A stretch of 64,000 nucleotides of DNA from Microbacterium sp. ACRRU (GTDB taxonomy: Bacteria > Actinomycetota > Actinomycetes > Actinomycetales > Microbacteriaceae), in assembly GCF_022346945.1 (NCBI RefSeq), contig NZ_JAKRNI010000018.1:1-64000 (forward strand), read 5' to 3'. The notes under the pieces are model-generated. The model made no database searches. It was not told where the DNA came from and saw only the letters and a program-made list of their open reading frames with translations. The position numbers and the translations under genes were made by a program. Shown here piece by piece: positions 42,206-49,886 of the stretch (positions are counted from its first letter, which is position 1; each line of letters starts with the position of its first letter).

Positions 42206-43267
42206 ATGCAACTCGCCATGGTCGGACTCGGACGGATGGGCGCCAACATCGTCCGCAGACTCATGAAGGACGGCCACGACTGCGTCGTCTACGACGTCAA
42301 TCAGGATGCCGTTTCGGCCCTGGTCGCGGAGGGCGCCGTCGGCGCTTCGAGCATCGCCGACCTCGCCGCCAAGCTGGAGAAGCCGCGCGCGGTCTGGCTC
42401 ATGATCCCCGCGGGGCTCACCGGCGGTGTCGTCGACGAGGTCGCTCAGGTGCTGGACGCCGGTGACATCATCATCGACGGCGGCAACTCCAACTATCGCG
42501 ACGACGTGCGGCGGGCAGCGAAGCTTCAGGACACTGGCATCCACTATGTCGACATCGGCACCAGCGGCGGTGTCTTCGGTCTCGAACGCGGCTACTGCCT
42601 CATGGTGGGCGGCCACGACGAGGCCGTCGCGCACCTGGAACCCGTCCTGCGTACGATCGCTCCCGGCCCGGGTGAGGTCGAACGCACACCCGGCCGCACG
42701 GGCGACTACACGCCGGAGGAGCGCGGCTACCTGCACTGCGGTCCCTCGGGTGCCGGGCACTTCGTGAAGATGGTGCACAACGGCATCGAGTACGGCATCA
42801 TGGCGGCGCTCGCCGAGGGGCTCAACGTCCTGAACAACGCCGACGCGGGGATGCGTCAGGGGGAGCACTCCGCCGAGGTCGCGCCGCTGGAGGAGCCGGA
42901 GTACTACCAGTTCGACATCGACACCGCGAAGGTCGCCGAGCTGTGGCGGCGCGGATCGGTGATCTCCTCGTGGTTGCTCGACCTCACCGCCGCCGCTCTC
43001 GCGCAGAATCCGACGCTCGACGGACTGGCCGGTCGTGTATCGGATTCGGGTGAGGGCCGATGGACGGTCAAGGCCGCCGTCGACATGGGCGTGCCGGTGC
43101 CCGTCCTGGCCTCGTCGCTGTTCGAACGATTCGCCTCACGGGGCGAGGACCACTTCGCCAACCAGGTGCTGTCAGCCATGCGGTTGCAGTTCGGTGGACA
43201 CCAGGAGCTCCCCGCGGGCGATGTGCTCGAGGCGGGCGCGAAGAAGGCTGACAGCAGCGAGGGGTGA
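42206..43267 (+). CDS. gnd: 6-phosphogluconate dehydrogenase, decarboxylating (short GndA type)
   Basis: 353 residues. N-terminal Rossmann fold QLAMVGLGRMGANIVRRL with an acidic VVYDVN after beta-2, suggesting NAD rather than NADP. Substrate and catalytic segments are DIGTSGGVFGLERGYCLMVG and GPSGAGHFVKMVHNGIEYG (catalytic Lys and Asn). Converts 6-phosphogluconate to ribulose 5-phosphate and CO2. It is longer than the usual 300 residues owing to an insert around DYTPEERGY. A TAGACT at 42150 may be its -10 box. Confidence 0.93.
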   Translation: MQLAMVGLGRMGANIVRRLMKDGHDCVVYDVNQDAVSALVAEGAVGASSIADLAAKLEKPRAVWLMIPAGLTGGVVDEVAQVLDAGDIIIDGGNSNYRDDVRRAAKLQDTGIHYVDIGTSGGVFGLERGYCLMVGGHDEAVAHLEPVLRTIAPGPGEVERTPGRTGDYTPEERGYLHCGPSGAGHFVKMVHNGIEYGIMAALAEGLNVLNNADAGMRQGEHSAEVAPLEEPEYYQFDIDTAKVAELWRRGSVISSWLLDLTAAALAQNPTLDGLAGRVSDSGEGRWTVKAAVDMGVPVPVLASSLFERFASRGEDHFANQVLSAMRLQFGGHQELPAGDVLEAGAKKADSSEG

Positions 43268-43276
43268 CCCATCGCG

Positions 43277-43795
43277 TCAGCGAGCGAGCGAGATAGCGCA
43301 GATGAAGAGGGCGGCTCCGTCGTTCCACACGTCGGTGGCGGGTGCGACGCAGCCGCTCTCTTGCGCCGTGAGCAGTACGACCTCGTCGCCGCGGTACTCC
43401 ACGTAGGGGCCGATCGTCCCGTTCACGGCAGCGGAGACACCCGTGGGAAGGGTTCCGACGGAGGCGAGCGCCTCCATGAGTTCGACGCTGCCCTGTTCGG
43501 TGTAGTAGTTGCTCGCGTCGTAGTCGCGGCAGTTGGTCGTGCCCCCGCTCCCCGTGGGGAATCCGGTCCCGAGGCAGTAGCCGCCGTCTGGGAGAGCGGG
43601 CAGCGCGCCGTTCGTCTCCCGGTATTGCTCGAAGAGTTGCTGCCACTGCTGCAGTCTCTGCGTGGCTTCTTCGTTCGGATCCTCGGGGGTGTTCAGGAAC
43701 CAGATGAGGAAGCCGACGGCACCGGCGATGATTACGGCAGCCGCGGCGATGGCGACGCGGGCAGCGATCGACAGTCGGGTGCGGAGCTCAGGCAT
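43277..43795 (-). CDS. Membrane-anchored pilin-like protein
   Basis: 172 residues: a short cytoplasmic N-terminus, one helix (VAIAAAAVIIAGAVGFLIWFL) and an extracytoplasmic part beginning with an amphipathic helix (RLQQWQQLFEQYRETNGALP) and a four-Cys C-terminal region. The order resembles type IV/II pseudopilin globular domains, but the prepilin-peptidase motif is missing. It converges with gnd, 9 bases apart. Function unknown. Confidence 0.6.
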   Translation of the reverse strand: MPELRTRLSIAARVAIAAAAVIIAGAVGFLIWFLNTPEDPNEEATQRLQQWQQLFEQYRETNGALPALPDGGYCLGTGFPTGSGGTTNCRDYDASNYYTEQGSVELMEALASVGTLPTGVSAAVNGTIGPYVEYRGDEVVLLTAQESGCVAPATDVWNDGAALFICAISLAR

Positions 43796-43900
43796 GGGGA
43801 GACTGTGCCACGCCCGTCGACGTCGCTGCGACGACCGGCACGCAATACCGCCCTTCGACGCTCATGAGTTCATCCGGCCGGCGTCGGCGAGACTAGAGAG

Positions 43901-44461
43901 ATGAGCACCGCCGAGTCTTCCCCCGATCGTTACATCGTCGCCACCGACGGCGCGTGCAAGGGCAACCCCGGACCCGCGGGGTGGGCCTGGGTGGGAGAGG
44001 ACGGGCACTGGGCCGCGGGGTCCGTCCCCGAGGGCACGAACAACATCGGCGAACTGCTCGGACTCTTGCACGCCATCACCGATCATGCCGAGGTGCGCGA
44101 CCTCGTGGTGCAGGCGGACTCGAAGTACGCCATCGATACGTACTCGTCGTGGATGGACGGCCATCGCCGACGCGGCTGGGTGACCTCGGCGAAGAAGCCT
44201 GTGGCCAACCGCGGCATCCTCGAAGCGCTCATTGCGGCGCGCGACGCGCGCCGGGCGGCGGGGCTCCCGGATGTCGTGCTGGAACACGTGCGTGGACACA
44301 GCGGCCACGTGCTGAACTCGTGGGCCGACGAGCGTGCCGTGCGCGCGTCGCAGCACGCCGCGAAGGGCGAGGAGCTGATCTGGACGTCGCTGCGAGGCCT
44401 GGACCGGCTCGACGTCTCGTCGGCGCCCCCGCGATCAGCGGCCGATCGTCACGGACGGTGA
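43901..44461 (+). CDS. rnhA: Ribonuclease HI
   Basis: 186 residues. Catalytic carboxylates are in DGACKGNPG, NNIGELLGL, ADSKYAIDT and NSWADERA, the full RNase HI set. Removes RNA from RNA-DNA hybrids. It has a C-terminal extension of about 35 residues beyond the core. GAGACT lies 6 bases before the ATG, a weak leaderless-type box. Confidence 0.92.
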   Translation: MSTAESSPDRYIVATDGACKGNPGPAGWAWVGEDGHWAAGSVPEGTNNIGELLGLLHAITDHAEVRDLVVQADSKYAIDTYSSWMDGHRRRGWVTSAKKPVANRGILEALIAARDARRAAGLPDVVLEHVRGHSGHVLNSWADERAVRASQHAAKGEELIWTSLRGLDRLDVSSAPPRSAADRHGR

Positions 44462-44467
44462 CGCGAG

Positions 44468-44493
44468 AGAGGGGTGCCCTCAGGCACCCCTCT
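44468..44493 (+). terminator. rnhA terminator
   Basis: A perfect 11-bp stem (44468-44478 with 44483-44493) and a 4-base loop, 7 bases after the stop, followed by TCGG. It lies between convergent genes. Confidence 0.8.
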
Positions 44494-44535
44494 TCGGACA
44501 CCTCGGGGCCGAGGACGCGCAGCGGCGGGCGAGGA

Positions 44536-45264
44536 TCACCGCACCGATGCGCGGCGCAGCAGGACGTACTGCCCCACGATCGACATGACGATCATGGTCG
44601 TGGAGGCCACGACGAGCCACCACGGCTGAAACGCGGAGGCCAGCGGGACCAGGAGGATCGCGACGATACCGAGGGCGAGGACGAGCACCACGCCGAGCGC
44701 CGTCGGGCCCAGCGCCCCGAATCGCACCCACGCGGCAGCGAAAGCCCCGCCGATCGACAGGACGAACAGGGTGCTGAGGAAGGTGGTCAGGGCGAGCTGG
44801 AAGGGATTTCCCGACCCCAGAATGGTCACGTCCGTCATATAGATGTCGAAGAACCAGTGCCCCGTGGCCAGTTCGATGGCCAGGAGGACGAGCAGCATCG
44901 CGGTGACGTAGAGCGAGAGTGCGACGTGAGTGATCACGGTGCCGGCGACGAAGCTCCGGCGCGTGCAGCCCAACGACAGCGCGAGCGGGAACGTCAGCGA
45001 GACGGTCTGGACACCCAACCATCCCAGGAAGCCGGGAAGCGCCCAGAACACCGCGGCGTTGTTCCGGCTGTTCTGCACCCACTCGGCGCTTCCGGGAACG
45101 GAACCGGCCCGCCAGAAGATGATCGCGATGATCACGGTGAGTGCGAACACCACGAGCATGATCCCGGGCGGGGTCCGCAGCAGCAACGCGCGCTGCGAGA
45201 AGTGCAGGCGGAGGACGTCGAAGGGAGCGGCCCCGCGGCGGGAGCCGGCGATCAGTGCGGTCAT
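44536..45264 (-). CDS. ABC-2-like membrane permease
   Basis: A 242-residue protein with six hydrophobic segments (for example IMLVVFALTVIIAIIFW and GVVLVLALGIVAILLVP). It has no own ATPase and overlaps the ATPase gene at 45261 by 4 bases. Together with the GntR gene this is a BcrA/YtrB-like system. Such systems often answer cell-wall antibiotics or exported peptides, but the substrate is unknown. Confidence 0.8.
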   Translation of the reverse strand: MTALIAGSRRGAAPFDVLRLHFSQRALLLRTPPGIMLVVFALTVIIAIIFWRAGSVPGSAEWVQNSRNNAAVFWALPGFLGWLGVQTVSLTFPLALSLGCTRRSFVAGTVITHVALSLYVTAMLLVLLAIELATGHWFFDIYMTDVTILGSGNPFQLALTTFLSTLFVLSIGGAFAAAWVRFGALGPTALGVVLVLALGIVAILLVPLASAFQPWWLVVASTTMIVMSIVGQYVLLRRASVR

Positions 45265-46157
45265 GCGGGTGTTCCTTCCAGGGATTCGCTCTCGACGCCG
45301 TAGGCGGCGACGAGGTCTTGCAGTGTGGCCGGGGTGAGCTGCGCTCCGGCGCGGGCGACGCGGGCTCGCAGGTCCTCATCGGCGTGCGTCTCCAGGACGA
45401 CGGAGGTGAGTCCGCCGATGGTCCTGCGCTGGAGGACTCGGAGCCCGCGAGCGAGATCCTCGACGGCGGTGGTCAGCCCGCTCAGGGTGACCGCGCTTCC
45501 CCGCAGGTCGTCCGCCGCGGCGGAGCGGACGAGTCGTCCTTCGTCGACGATGACGACGTGCTCGAGGAGGGGTTCCATCTCGTCGATCAGATGCGTGGAC
45601 ACCACGATCGTTCGGGGGTGATCGAGGTAGTCCAGCATGAGTGTGTCGTAGAAAAACCGGCGGGCCGTGGCATCCAGGCCCAGGTAGGGCTCGTCGAAGA
45701 TCGTCAGGGGAGCCCGCGACGCCAGTCCCAGGACGATTCCGAGCGAGGAGGACTGACCGCGGGAGAGCTTCTTGATCGCCGTCTTGTGGGGGAGGCGGAA
45801 GCCGCGGACCAGATGGTCGGCGACCTCGGCATCCCATCCGGTGTGAAAGAGCGGGGCGACTTCGAGCACCTGTCGCAGTGTGAAGTCGTCGGGGTATCGC
45901 TGGTTGTCGCGGACGAAGCTGATGGCGGACATCGTCGCGGCGTTCTCGAACGGGTCGGTGCCGAAGACGCGGACCGAGCCCGACGTGGGACGGTCGTGAC
46001 CGGCGATGATCGACATGAGCGTCGTCTTGCCGGCGCCGTTGCGGCCGAGCAGGCCCGTGATGGCGTTCTCAGGGATGTCGAGGGTGAGGTCGTCGAGGGC
46101 TCGCGTGCGCCGGAAGCGTCGCGACACCCCCGAGAGGTGGGCGGCGGGCTGCGTCAT
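45261..46157 (-). CDS. ABC transporter ATP-binding protein of the GntR-linked system
   Basis: 298 residues. Walker A is GRNGAGKTT, the signature is degenerate as LSRGQSSSLGIVLGLA, Walker B is LTIFDEPYLGLD, and the H-loop STHL. Residues after about 215 form a regulatory tail. The signature departs from LSGGQ, but the same change is common in YtrB/EcsA-like ATPases. It overlaps both neighbours by 4 bases. Confidence 0.88.
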   Translation of the reverse strand: MTQPAAHLSGVSRRFRRTRALDDLTLDIPENAITGLLGRNGAGKTTLMSIIAGHDRPTSGSVRVFGTDPFENAATMSAISFVRDNQRYPDDFTLRQVLEVAPLFHTGWDAEVADHLVRGFRLPHKTAIKKLSRGQSSSLGIVLGLASRAPLTIFDEPYLGLDATARRFFYDTLMLDYLDHPRTIVVSTHLIDEMEPLLEHVVIVDEGRLVRSAAADDLRGSAVTLSGLTTAVEDLARGLRVLQRRTIGGLTSVVLETHADEDLRARVARAGAQLTPATLQDLVAAYGVESESLEGTPA

Positions 46158-46516
46158 GACGGTGCCCCTTCCTGGTCGATGATGCGGTGGACGTCGGAGA
46201 GATCGAGACCGAGCGAGGCCGCCTCGTTGAGGAGCGGGGCGACGAAGTCGGCACGGAAGGCGGTGGCGCGTTCGTCGCGCAGCTGACGTCGGGCGCCGTC
46301 GCTGACGAACATGCCGAGACCGCGACGCTTGTGAAGGATGCCGCGGTCGACGAGGAGTCCGAGACCTTTTCCGACGGTCGCCGGATTGATGCGGTGGAAC
46401 GCAGCCAGCTCGTTGGTCGAGGGAACCTGCGTTCCCTCGGGGTACACGCCGGCGAGCACGCCGTCGGCGATGGATTCGGCGATCTGAAGGAAGATCGGCT
46501 TGCCGTCGTCGAGCAT
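46154..46516 (-). CDS. GntR-family regulator (YtrA subfamily)
   Basis: 120 residues. The N-terminal winged helix is LDDGKPIFLQIAESIADG and VPSTNELAAFHRINPATVGK, followed by a short C-terminal dimerisation part typical of YtrA. I chose the ATG at 46516, which follows AAGGAG. The ATG at 46534 would place coding sequence inside a perfect palindrome. It is first in its operon and probably autoregulates through that palindrome. Confidence 0.85.
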   Translation of the reverse strand: MLDDGKPIFLQIAESIADGVLAGVYPEGTQVPSTNELAAFHRINPATVGKGLGLLVDRGILHKRRGLGMFVSDGARRQLRDERATAFRADFVAPLLNEAASLGLDLSDVHRIIDQEGAPS

Positions 46517-46528
46517 CACACTCCTTGG

Positions 46529-46550
46529 GTTCATTACTTGAGTAATGAAC
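46529..46550. promoter_or_regulatory. GntR operator, perfect 22-bp palindrome
   Basis: GTTCATTACT and AGTAATGAAC are perfect inverted arms around TG. It is unusually AT-rich for this region. It overlaps the -10 box on the minus strand, so binding would block the operon promoter, as expected for an autoregulated YtrA protein. Confidence 0.75.
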
Positions 46551-46577
46551 CTACGAGGTGTCTCGCTGTCGTGTCAA
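46548..46577 (-). promoter_or_regulatory. Promoter of the GntR/ABC operon
   Basis: On the minus strand TTGACA (46572-46577), an 18-base spacer and TAGGTT (46548-46553) form the best consensus promoter in the window. The GntR palindrome covers the -10 and the transcription start. Confidence 0.75.
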
Positions 46578-46622
46578 GTGAGCGTGCGCGCACGTTGAGC
46601 GGAACCGGACGTGCGCCACCGG

Positions 46623-47933
46623 TCAGAACGACGGCGGATCAGGTTCGGGGACGAAAGCCACGTACCGTTCCGGACGGTCGGTTGCTCGGCGGCCGAGCGG
46701 ACTCGTCCATTGGATGCTGCCGTCGGGGAGCTGGCGAGCGACCCATGGCGTCTCGGTCTTCAACGTGTGATGTCGTTTGCACAGGCAGGCCAGATTGCAC
46801 CGGGCGGTGGGGCCGCCGCGCGCATGGTCGTGGTTGTGGTCGAGGTCGCACCGGCGAGCGGGCTGACGGCATCCAGGGAACCGGCAGTGCACGTCGCGGG
46901 CTCGGACGAACCGTTGCAGGGCGGGGGAGGGGCGGTACCGATCGACCGCCAGGACGCTGCCCGTGACGGGGTGCGTGACGAGTCGGTCCCACGCGGGGGC
47001 ACCCGCCAGAAGGCGGCGAGCCGTGTCGGCGTCGATGGGACTGAGCCCGTCGATGGAGGCGTCCCGATCGGTCGCTCCCGCGGCGGTGAGCGCGGGAACG
47101 ATGACCGACACGTTCGCGCGGATCGCGCCGAGACCGCCCGGAAGCGTGCCGGCCGTCGGGTCGACGGCGGGCTGTCCGGCGAGGACGAGGTCGCACAGGA
47201 GATCCGCGCGCGTCTGGTCCGTGGTGCGGCGGTCTTGCACGGCATCCGGATGGATGTCACCGACCTCGGCCTCGGCACGCGCGACCACGCGGATCGCACG
47301 TGCCTGTTGCGTCAACCGGTCGTACATCGCGCGGATCTTCGCCGCGCCGTCGATCACCCCCAGCCGTGCCATGCCGTCGACGCCGTCCTCCATCCACACG
47401 CGCCGCTGCTGCTCGGCACTCTCGAACCGCTCGGTGATCGAGGCCGGGTGCAGCTCTTCGAGCAGGGCGCGCGCGAACGCCCGTGTTCCCGCCGCGGTGT
47501 CGCTCGCGGCCCGCGTGACGACCCGGGCCTCGAACGCCGCTCGCAGCGTCGGATCAACGAGTTCGGTCCCGACATCGCGGATGACGGCCGCGTGGCGCGC
47601 GCTGATCCTGCCGTCGGAGAGGGCCTGCACCGTGGTCGGGAAGTCGTCGACGAGCTGGAGTGCCTCGCCGAGCCGCCGCTGGACAGTGCGGTCGTTCCAT
47701 CGCAGCGCGACGCCGATCTCCGCCGCGATCGAGCGCAGCGCCATCTCGCGCTCCTGGATCGCCCGCGGACGGTGCTCCGACCGCCGCAGGGCGACGCGCA
47801 TCGCCGCGGCGAACTGCACGATGCGCACGCCTTCGAGCTCGGCGAGAGCCCGTTCGCTCTCGACGAGCGCGCCGACGACCTCGGTGAGGACGGCGTCCTC
47901 GCGATCGTCGAAGACGGGCGGTCGATCCGGCAT
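46623..47933 (-). CDS. DUF222 and HNH endonuclease domain protein
   Basis: 436 residues. The N-terminal three quarters are the helical DUF222 domain. The C-terminus is an HNH nuclease with CRFPGCRQPARRCDLDHN, DHARGGPT and CLCKRHHTLK. These 13E12-like proteins are numerous in actinobacteria and may be parts of mobile elements, but no repeats or partner genes mark one here. CAGCAT lies 6 bases before the ATG, so it may be leaderless. Confidence 0.87.
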   Translation of the reverse strand: MPDRPPVFDDREDAVLTEVVGALVESERALAELEGVRIVQFAAAMRVALRRSEHRPRAIQEREMALRSIAAEIGVALRWNDRTVQRRLGEALQLVDDFPTTVQALSDGRISARHAAVIRDVGTELVDPTLRAAFEARVVTRAASDTAAGTRAFARALLEELHPASITERFESAEQQRRVWMEDGVDGMARLGVIDGAAKIRAMYDRLTQQARAIRVVARAEAEVGDIHPDAVQDRRTTDQTRADLLCDLVLAGQPAVDPTAGTLPGGLGAIRANVSVIVPALTAAGATDRDASIDGLSPIDADTARRLLAGAPAWDRLVTHPVTGSVLAVDRYRPSPALQRFVRARDVHCRFPGCRQPARRCDLDHNHDHARGGPTARCNLACLCKRHHTLKTETPWVARQLPDGSIQWTSPLGRRATDRPERYVAFVPEPDPPSF

Positions 47934-48041
47934 GCAGACATGCTGTCACGGACCTCCGACATCGCCGGCCGCACATCCACCGGGGGAGGAACGATCGATC
48001 CGCGCTGTGGCGGACGAGGCTCCACGCCCGACCGGAGATCG

Positions 48042-48707
48042 TCAGCCGACGATAGCCCCGCTCAGTCCCGAAACCGTCACGTCGGCTCGCGCGCGTGTGA
48101 CCTCGATCAGGGCCGCGTTGGCGCCGTCGACCTCGCGCGCCCACGCGGTCGCCGCCTCACGCGTTCGACCGTAGGTCTGGTGTCGCTCGATGAGCCGTTC
48201 CTCGCGCAGCGCTGCCGGTGTCGCACAGAACCACGTCTGATCGAGCGCGTCACGAACGCGTGCCCACGGGCCCTCGTCGACCAGCAGGTAGTTTCCCTCG
48301 ACCACCACGATCCGCGTACGGGGCTCGACGGCGATCTCACCGGCGACGCCTTCGTCGACCTCGCGACGGAAACTCGGCGCGAACACGGTGTGCCCCGTCT
48401 CTGCGCGGAGGCGATGAAGCAGTGCGAGGAATCCCCAGCCGTCGAAAGTGTCGATCGCGCCTTTGCGGTCGCGGCGGCCGAGGCGATCCAGGGTGGCATT
48501 GGCGAGGTGGAAGCCGTCCATCGGCAGGACCGCGGCCGAGCCTGCGCGGCGGGCGTTCAGCTCGGCGACGACGGCAGCCGCGAGCGTGGACTTGCCGCTG
48601 CCCGGACTGCCCGCGATCCCGAGGAGGAAGCGCGAGGATCCGGATGCCGCAGCCTCCACGCGCGCGACCAGAGCGGCGACGGCGTCGGCGGGTGGGGACG
48701 CGGGCAT
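48042..48707 (-). CDS. P-loop kinase of the uridine/pantothenate kinase type
   Basis: 221 residues. Walker A GIAGSPGSGKST (about 31-42), DGFHLANATLDRLGRRDRKG with the substrate region, and VVVEGNYLLVDEGPW as Walker B-like. It resembles the nucleoside/fructose kinase-like P-loop family (FrcK, YfdG type names vary). Substrate unknown. TACAGT lies 6 bases before the ATG. Confidence 0.82.
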   Translation of the reverse strand: MPASPPADAVAALVARVEAAASGSSRFLLGIAGSPGSGKSTLAAAVVAELNARRAGSAAVLPMDGFHLANATLDRLGRRDRKGAIDTFDGWGFLALLHRLRAETGHTVFAPSFRREVDEGVAGEIAVEPRTRIVVVEGNYLLVDEGPWARVRDALDQTWFCATPAALREERLIERHQTYGRTREAATAWAREVDGANAALIEVTRARADVTVSGLSGAIVG

Positions 48708-48713
48708 GCTTCG

Positions 48714-48719
48714 ACTGTA
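48714..48719 (-). promoter_or_regulatory. -10 box for leaderless kinase gene
   Basis: TACAGT on the minus strand ends 6 bases before the ATG at 48707. Confidence 0.55.
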
Positions 48720-48790
48720 ACCGCGGCGTGGTCAGCGTCGACGGAAGATCCCGAGCAGGAGCGAGCGCCCTCGGCGTGTGCAACGACGAA

Positions 48791-48831
48791 CGCCCCCGCC
48801 TCCTCGGCCGAAGCCGGAGGATGCGGGGGCG
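48791..48831 (-). terminator. Hairpin downstream of the GlsB-like gene
   Basis: CGCCCCCGC (48791-48799) pairs with GCGGGGGCG (48823-48831), with a further inner stem CCTCGGC/GCCGGAGG. It lies 20 bases past the GlsB-like stop on the minus strand. Confidence 0.6.
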
Positions 48832-48850
48832 CGTCGCCTCGTGCGGGCGC

Positions 48851-49132
48851 TCAGCGCGTGCGAGCGCTACGGCCGCGCGTGGCGAAGACGTAGATGCCGA
48901 GCACGATGATGGCGCCGATGATCGAACCGATGATCCCGGACGGCTGCAGGAAGCCGCCCATGGGGTCGCTGCCGAAGATGAGGAAACCGAGGAATCCGCC
49001 GACGAACGAGCCGACGATCCCGAGGATGATGGTCATGAGGATGCTCATGCTCTGCTTGCCGGGGATGACGGCGCGCGCGATGAAGCCTGCGATCAGACCG
49101 ACCAGGATGAGGCCGAGGATCGTCCAAAGCAT
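48851..49132 (-). CDS. GlsB/YeaQ/YmgE-family stress-response membrane protein
   Basis: 93 residues with three hydrophobic Gly-rich segments (ILGLILVGLIAGFIARAVIP, IILGIVGSFVGGFLGFLIFG). This is the transglycosylase-associated protein family, small membrane proteins often induced by stress. Molecular role unknown. Confidence 0.88.
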   Translation of the reverse strand: MLWTILGLILVGLIAGFIARAVIPGKQSMSILMTIILGIVGSFVGGFLGFLIFGSDPMGGFLQPSGIIGSIIGAIIVLGIYVFATRGRSARTR

Positions 49133-49270
49133 GCTGTACTCCTTGCTGCGAGGTGCCGGGTGGCACAGCGCTTCTGCTGTGTGAAGCGCCTCCGGAACGC
49201 TAGGCCAGCGGCATCCGTCTTCGCGCGCCCTTGAGGGACGGCATGCCAGTGGCTATGCTCTCGCGCTCGC

Positions 49271-49339
49271 GAAAGCGCATATGGCGTTCGCCGCATGCGA
49301 GAGTCGCTACCTTCCTCGAAACGCATATGCCTCGTTCGC
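49271..49339 (+). promoter_or_regulatory. Direct repeats flanking the YiaA-like promoter
   Basis: GAAAGCGCATATGGCGTTCGC (49271-49291, here in two parts GAAAGCGCATATG and GCGTTCGC) recurs as GAAACGCATATG and CTCGTTCGC (49318-49339). Between them lies a possible -10, TACCTT (49309-49314). Two related 20-bp sites around one promoter suggest a dedicated regulator. Confidence 0.45.
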
Positions 49340-49362
49340 GAGGCCCGAGGAAGGTGGGACCA

Positions 49363-49827
49363 ATGATGGATCAGCAGACGCACCTCGAGATCGGACGGCC
49401 GACCGCCGCCTTCGTCGGGGCCTCATGGGTGGCGCTGGGGCTCGGCGCTTCCGTCTACTTCATCGGCCTGGCGAATGCCCAGATGCAGCTCGCGGAGAAG
49501 GGGTACTTCCTCGCGATCTTCCTGCTCGGCCTGTTCGCCGCCATCTCCGTGCAGAAGGCGGTGCGCGATCGCGCGGAGGACGTCCCCGTGACGGGGGCGT
49601 ACTTGGGTGTCGCCTGGGGCATGCTGCTCGCGTCGCTCACGCTGATGTCGGTGGGCCTGTGGAACGCCGATCTCCTGCTGTCGGAGAAGGGCTTCTACGG
49701 CATCGGCTTCGCCATGAGCCTCTTCGCGGTAGTCGCGGTGCAGAAGAACGTGCGCGACATCGCGGCGTTCCGCGCGATCCACCCCGACCCCGTGCCGGCC
49801 GAGCGGCCCGGTCTGGTCGGAAGCTGA
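49363..49827 (+). CDS. YiaA/YiaB-family inner-membrane protein
   Basis: 154 residues with four membrane helices in two similar halves: both halves end in a KxVRD motif (VQKAVRDRAED and VQKNVRDIAAF). This internal duplication is the YiaAB two-helix domain present twice. Function unknown; the family is often stress-linked. The start at 49363 (two consecutive ATGs) follows GAAGGTGGG. Confidence 0.82.
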   Translation: MMDQQTHLEIGRPTAAFVGASWVALGLGASVYFIGLANAQMQLAEKGYFLAIFLLGLFAAISVQKAVRDRAEDVPVTGAYLGVAWGMLLASLTLMSVGLWNADLLLSEKGFYGIGFAMSLFAVVAVQKNVRDIAAFRAIHPDPVPAERPGLVGS

Positions 49828-49841
49828 GGCTCGCACGGAAG

Positions 49842-49871
49842 CAGCCCCGGATGCCATGGCATCCGGGGCTG
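49842..49871. terminator. Bidirectional terminator with GGATGCC/GGCATCC pair
   Basis: A perfect 30-bp palindrome (two arms of 15) centred on CATG, between the convergent YiaA-like and LLM genes. It contains GGATGCC and GGCATCC. Confidence 0.75.
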
Positions 49872-49886
49872 TCCTTTCGTGCGGCC

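Noticed and set aside
46623-47933. An HNH homing endonuclease or mobile element
   Set aside because: No flanking repeats, intron or intein boundaries, or transposase were seen. DUF222/HNH genes are often free-standing in this group.
46611-48893. A 760-codon open frame on the plus strand
   Set aside because: It is antisense to the DUF222/HNH and kinase genes, with no ribosome site, no domain and a highly Arg/Gly/Asp-biased product.
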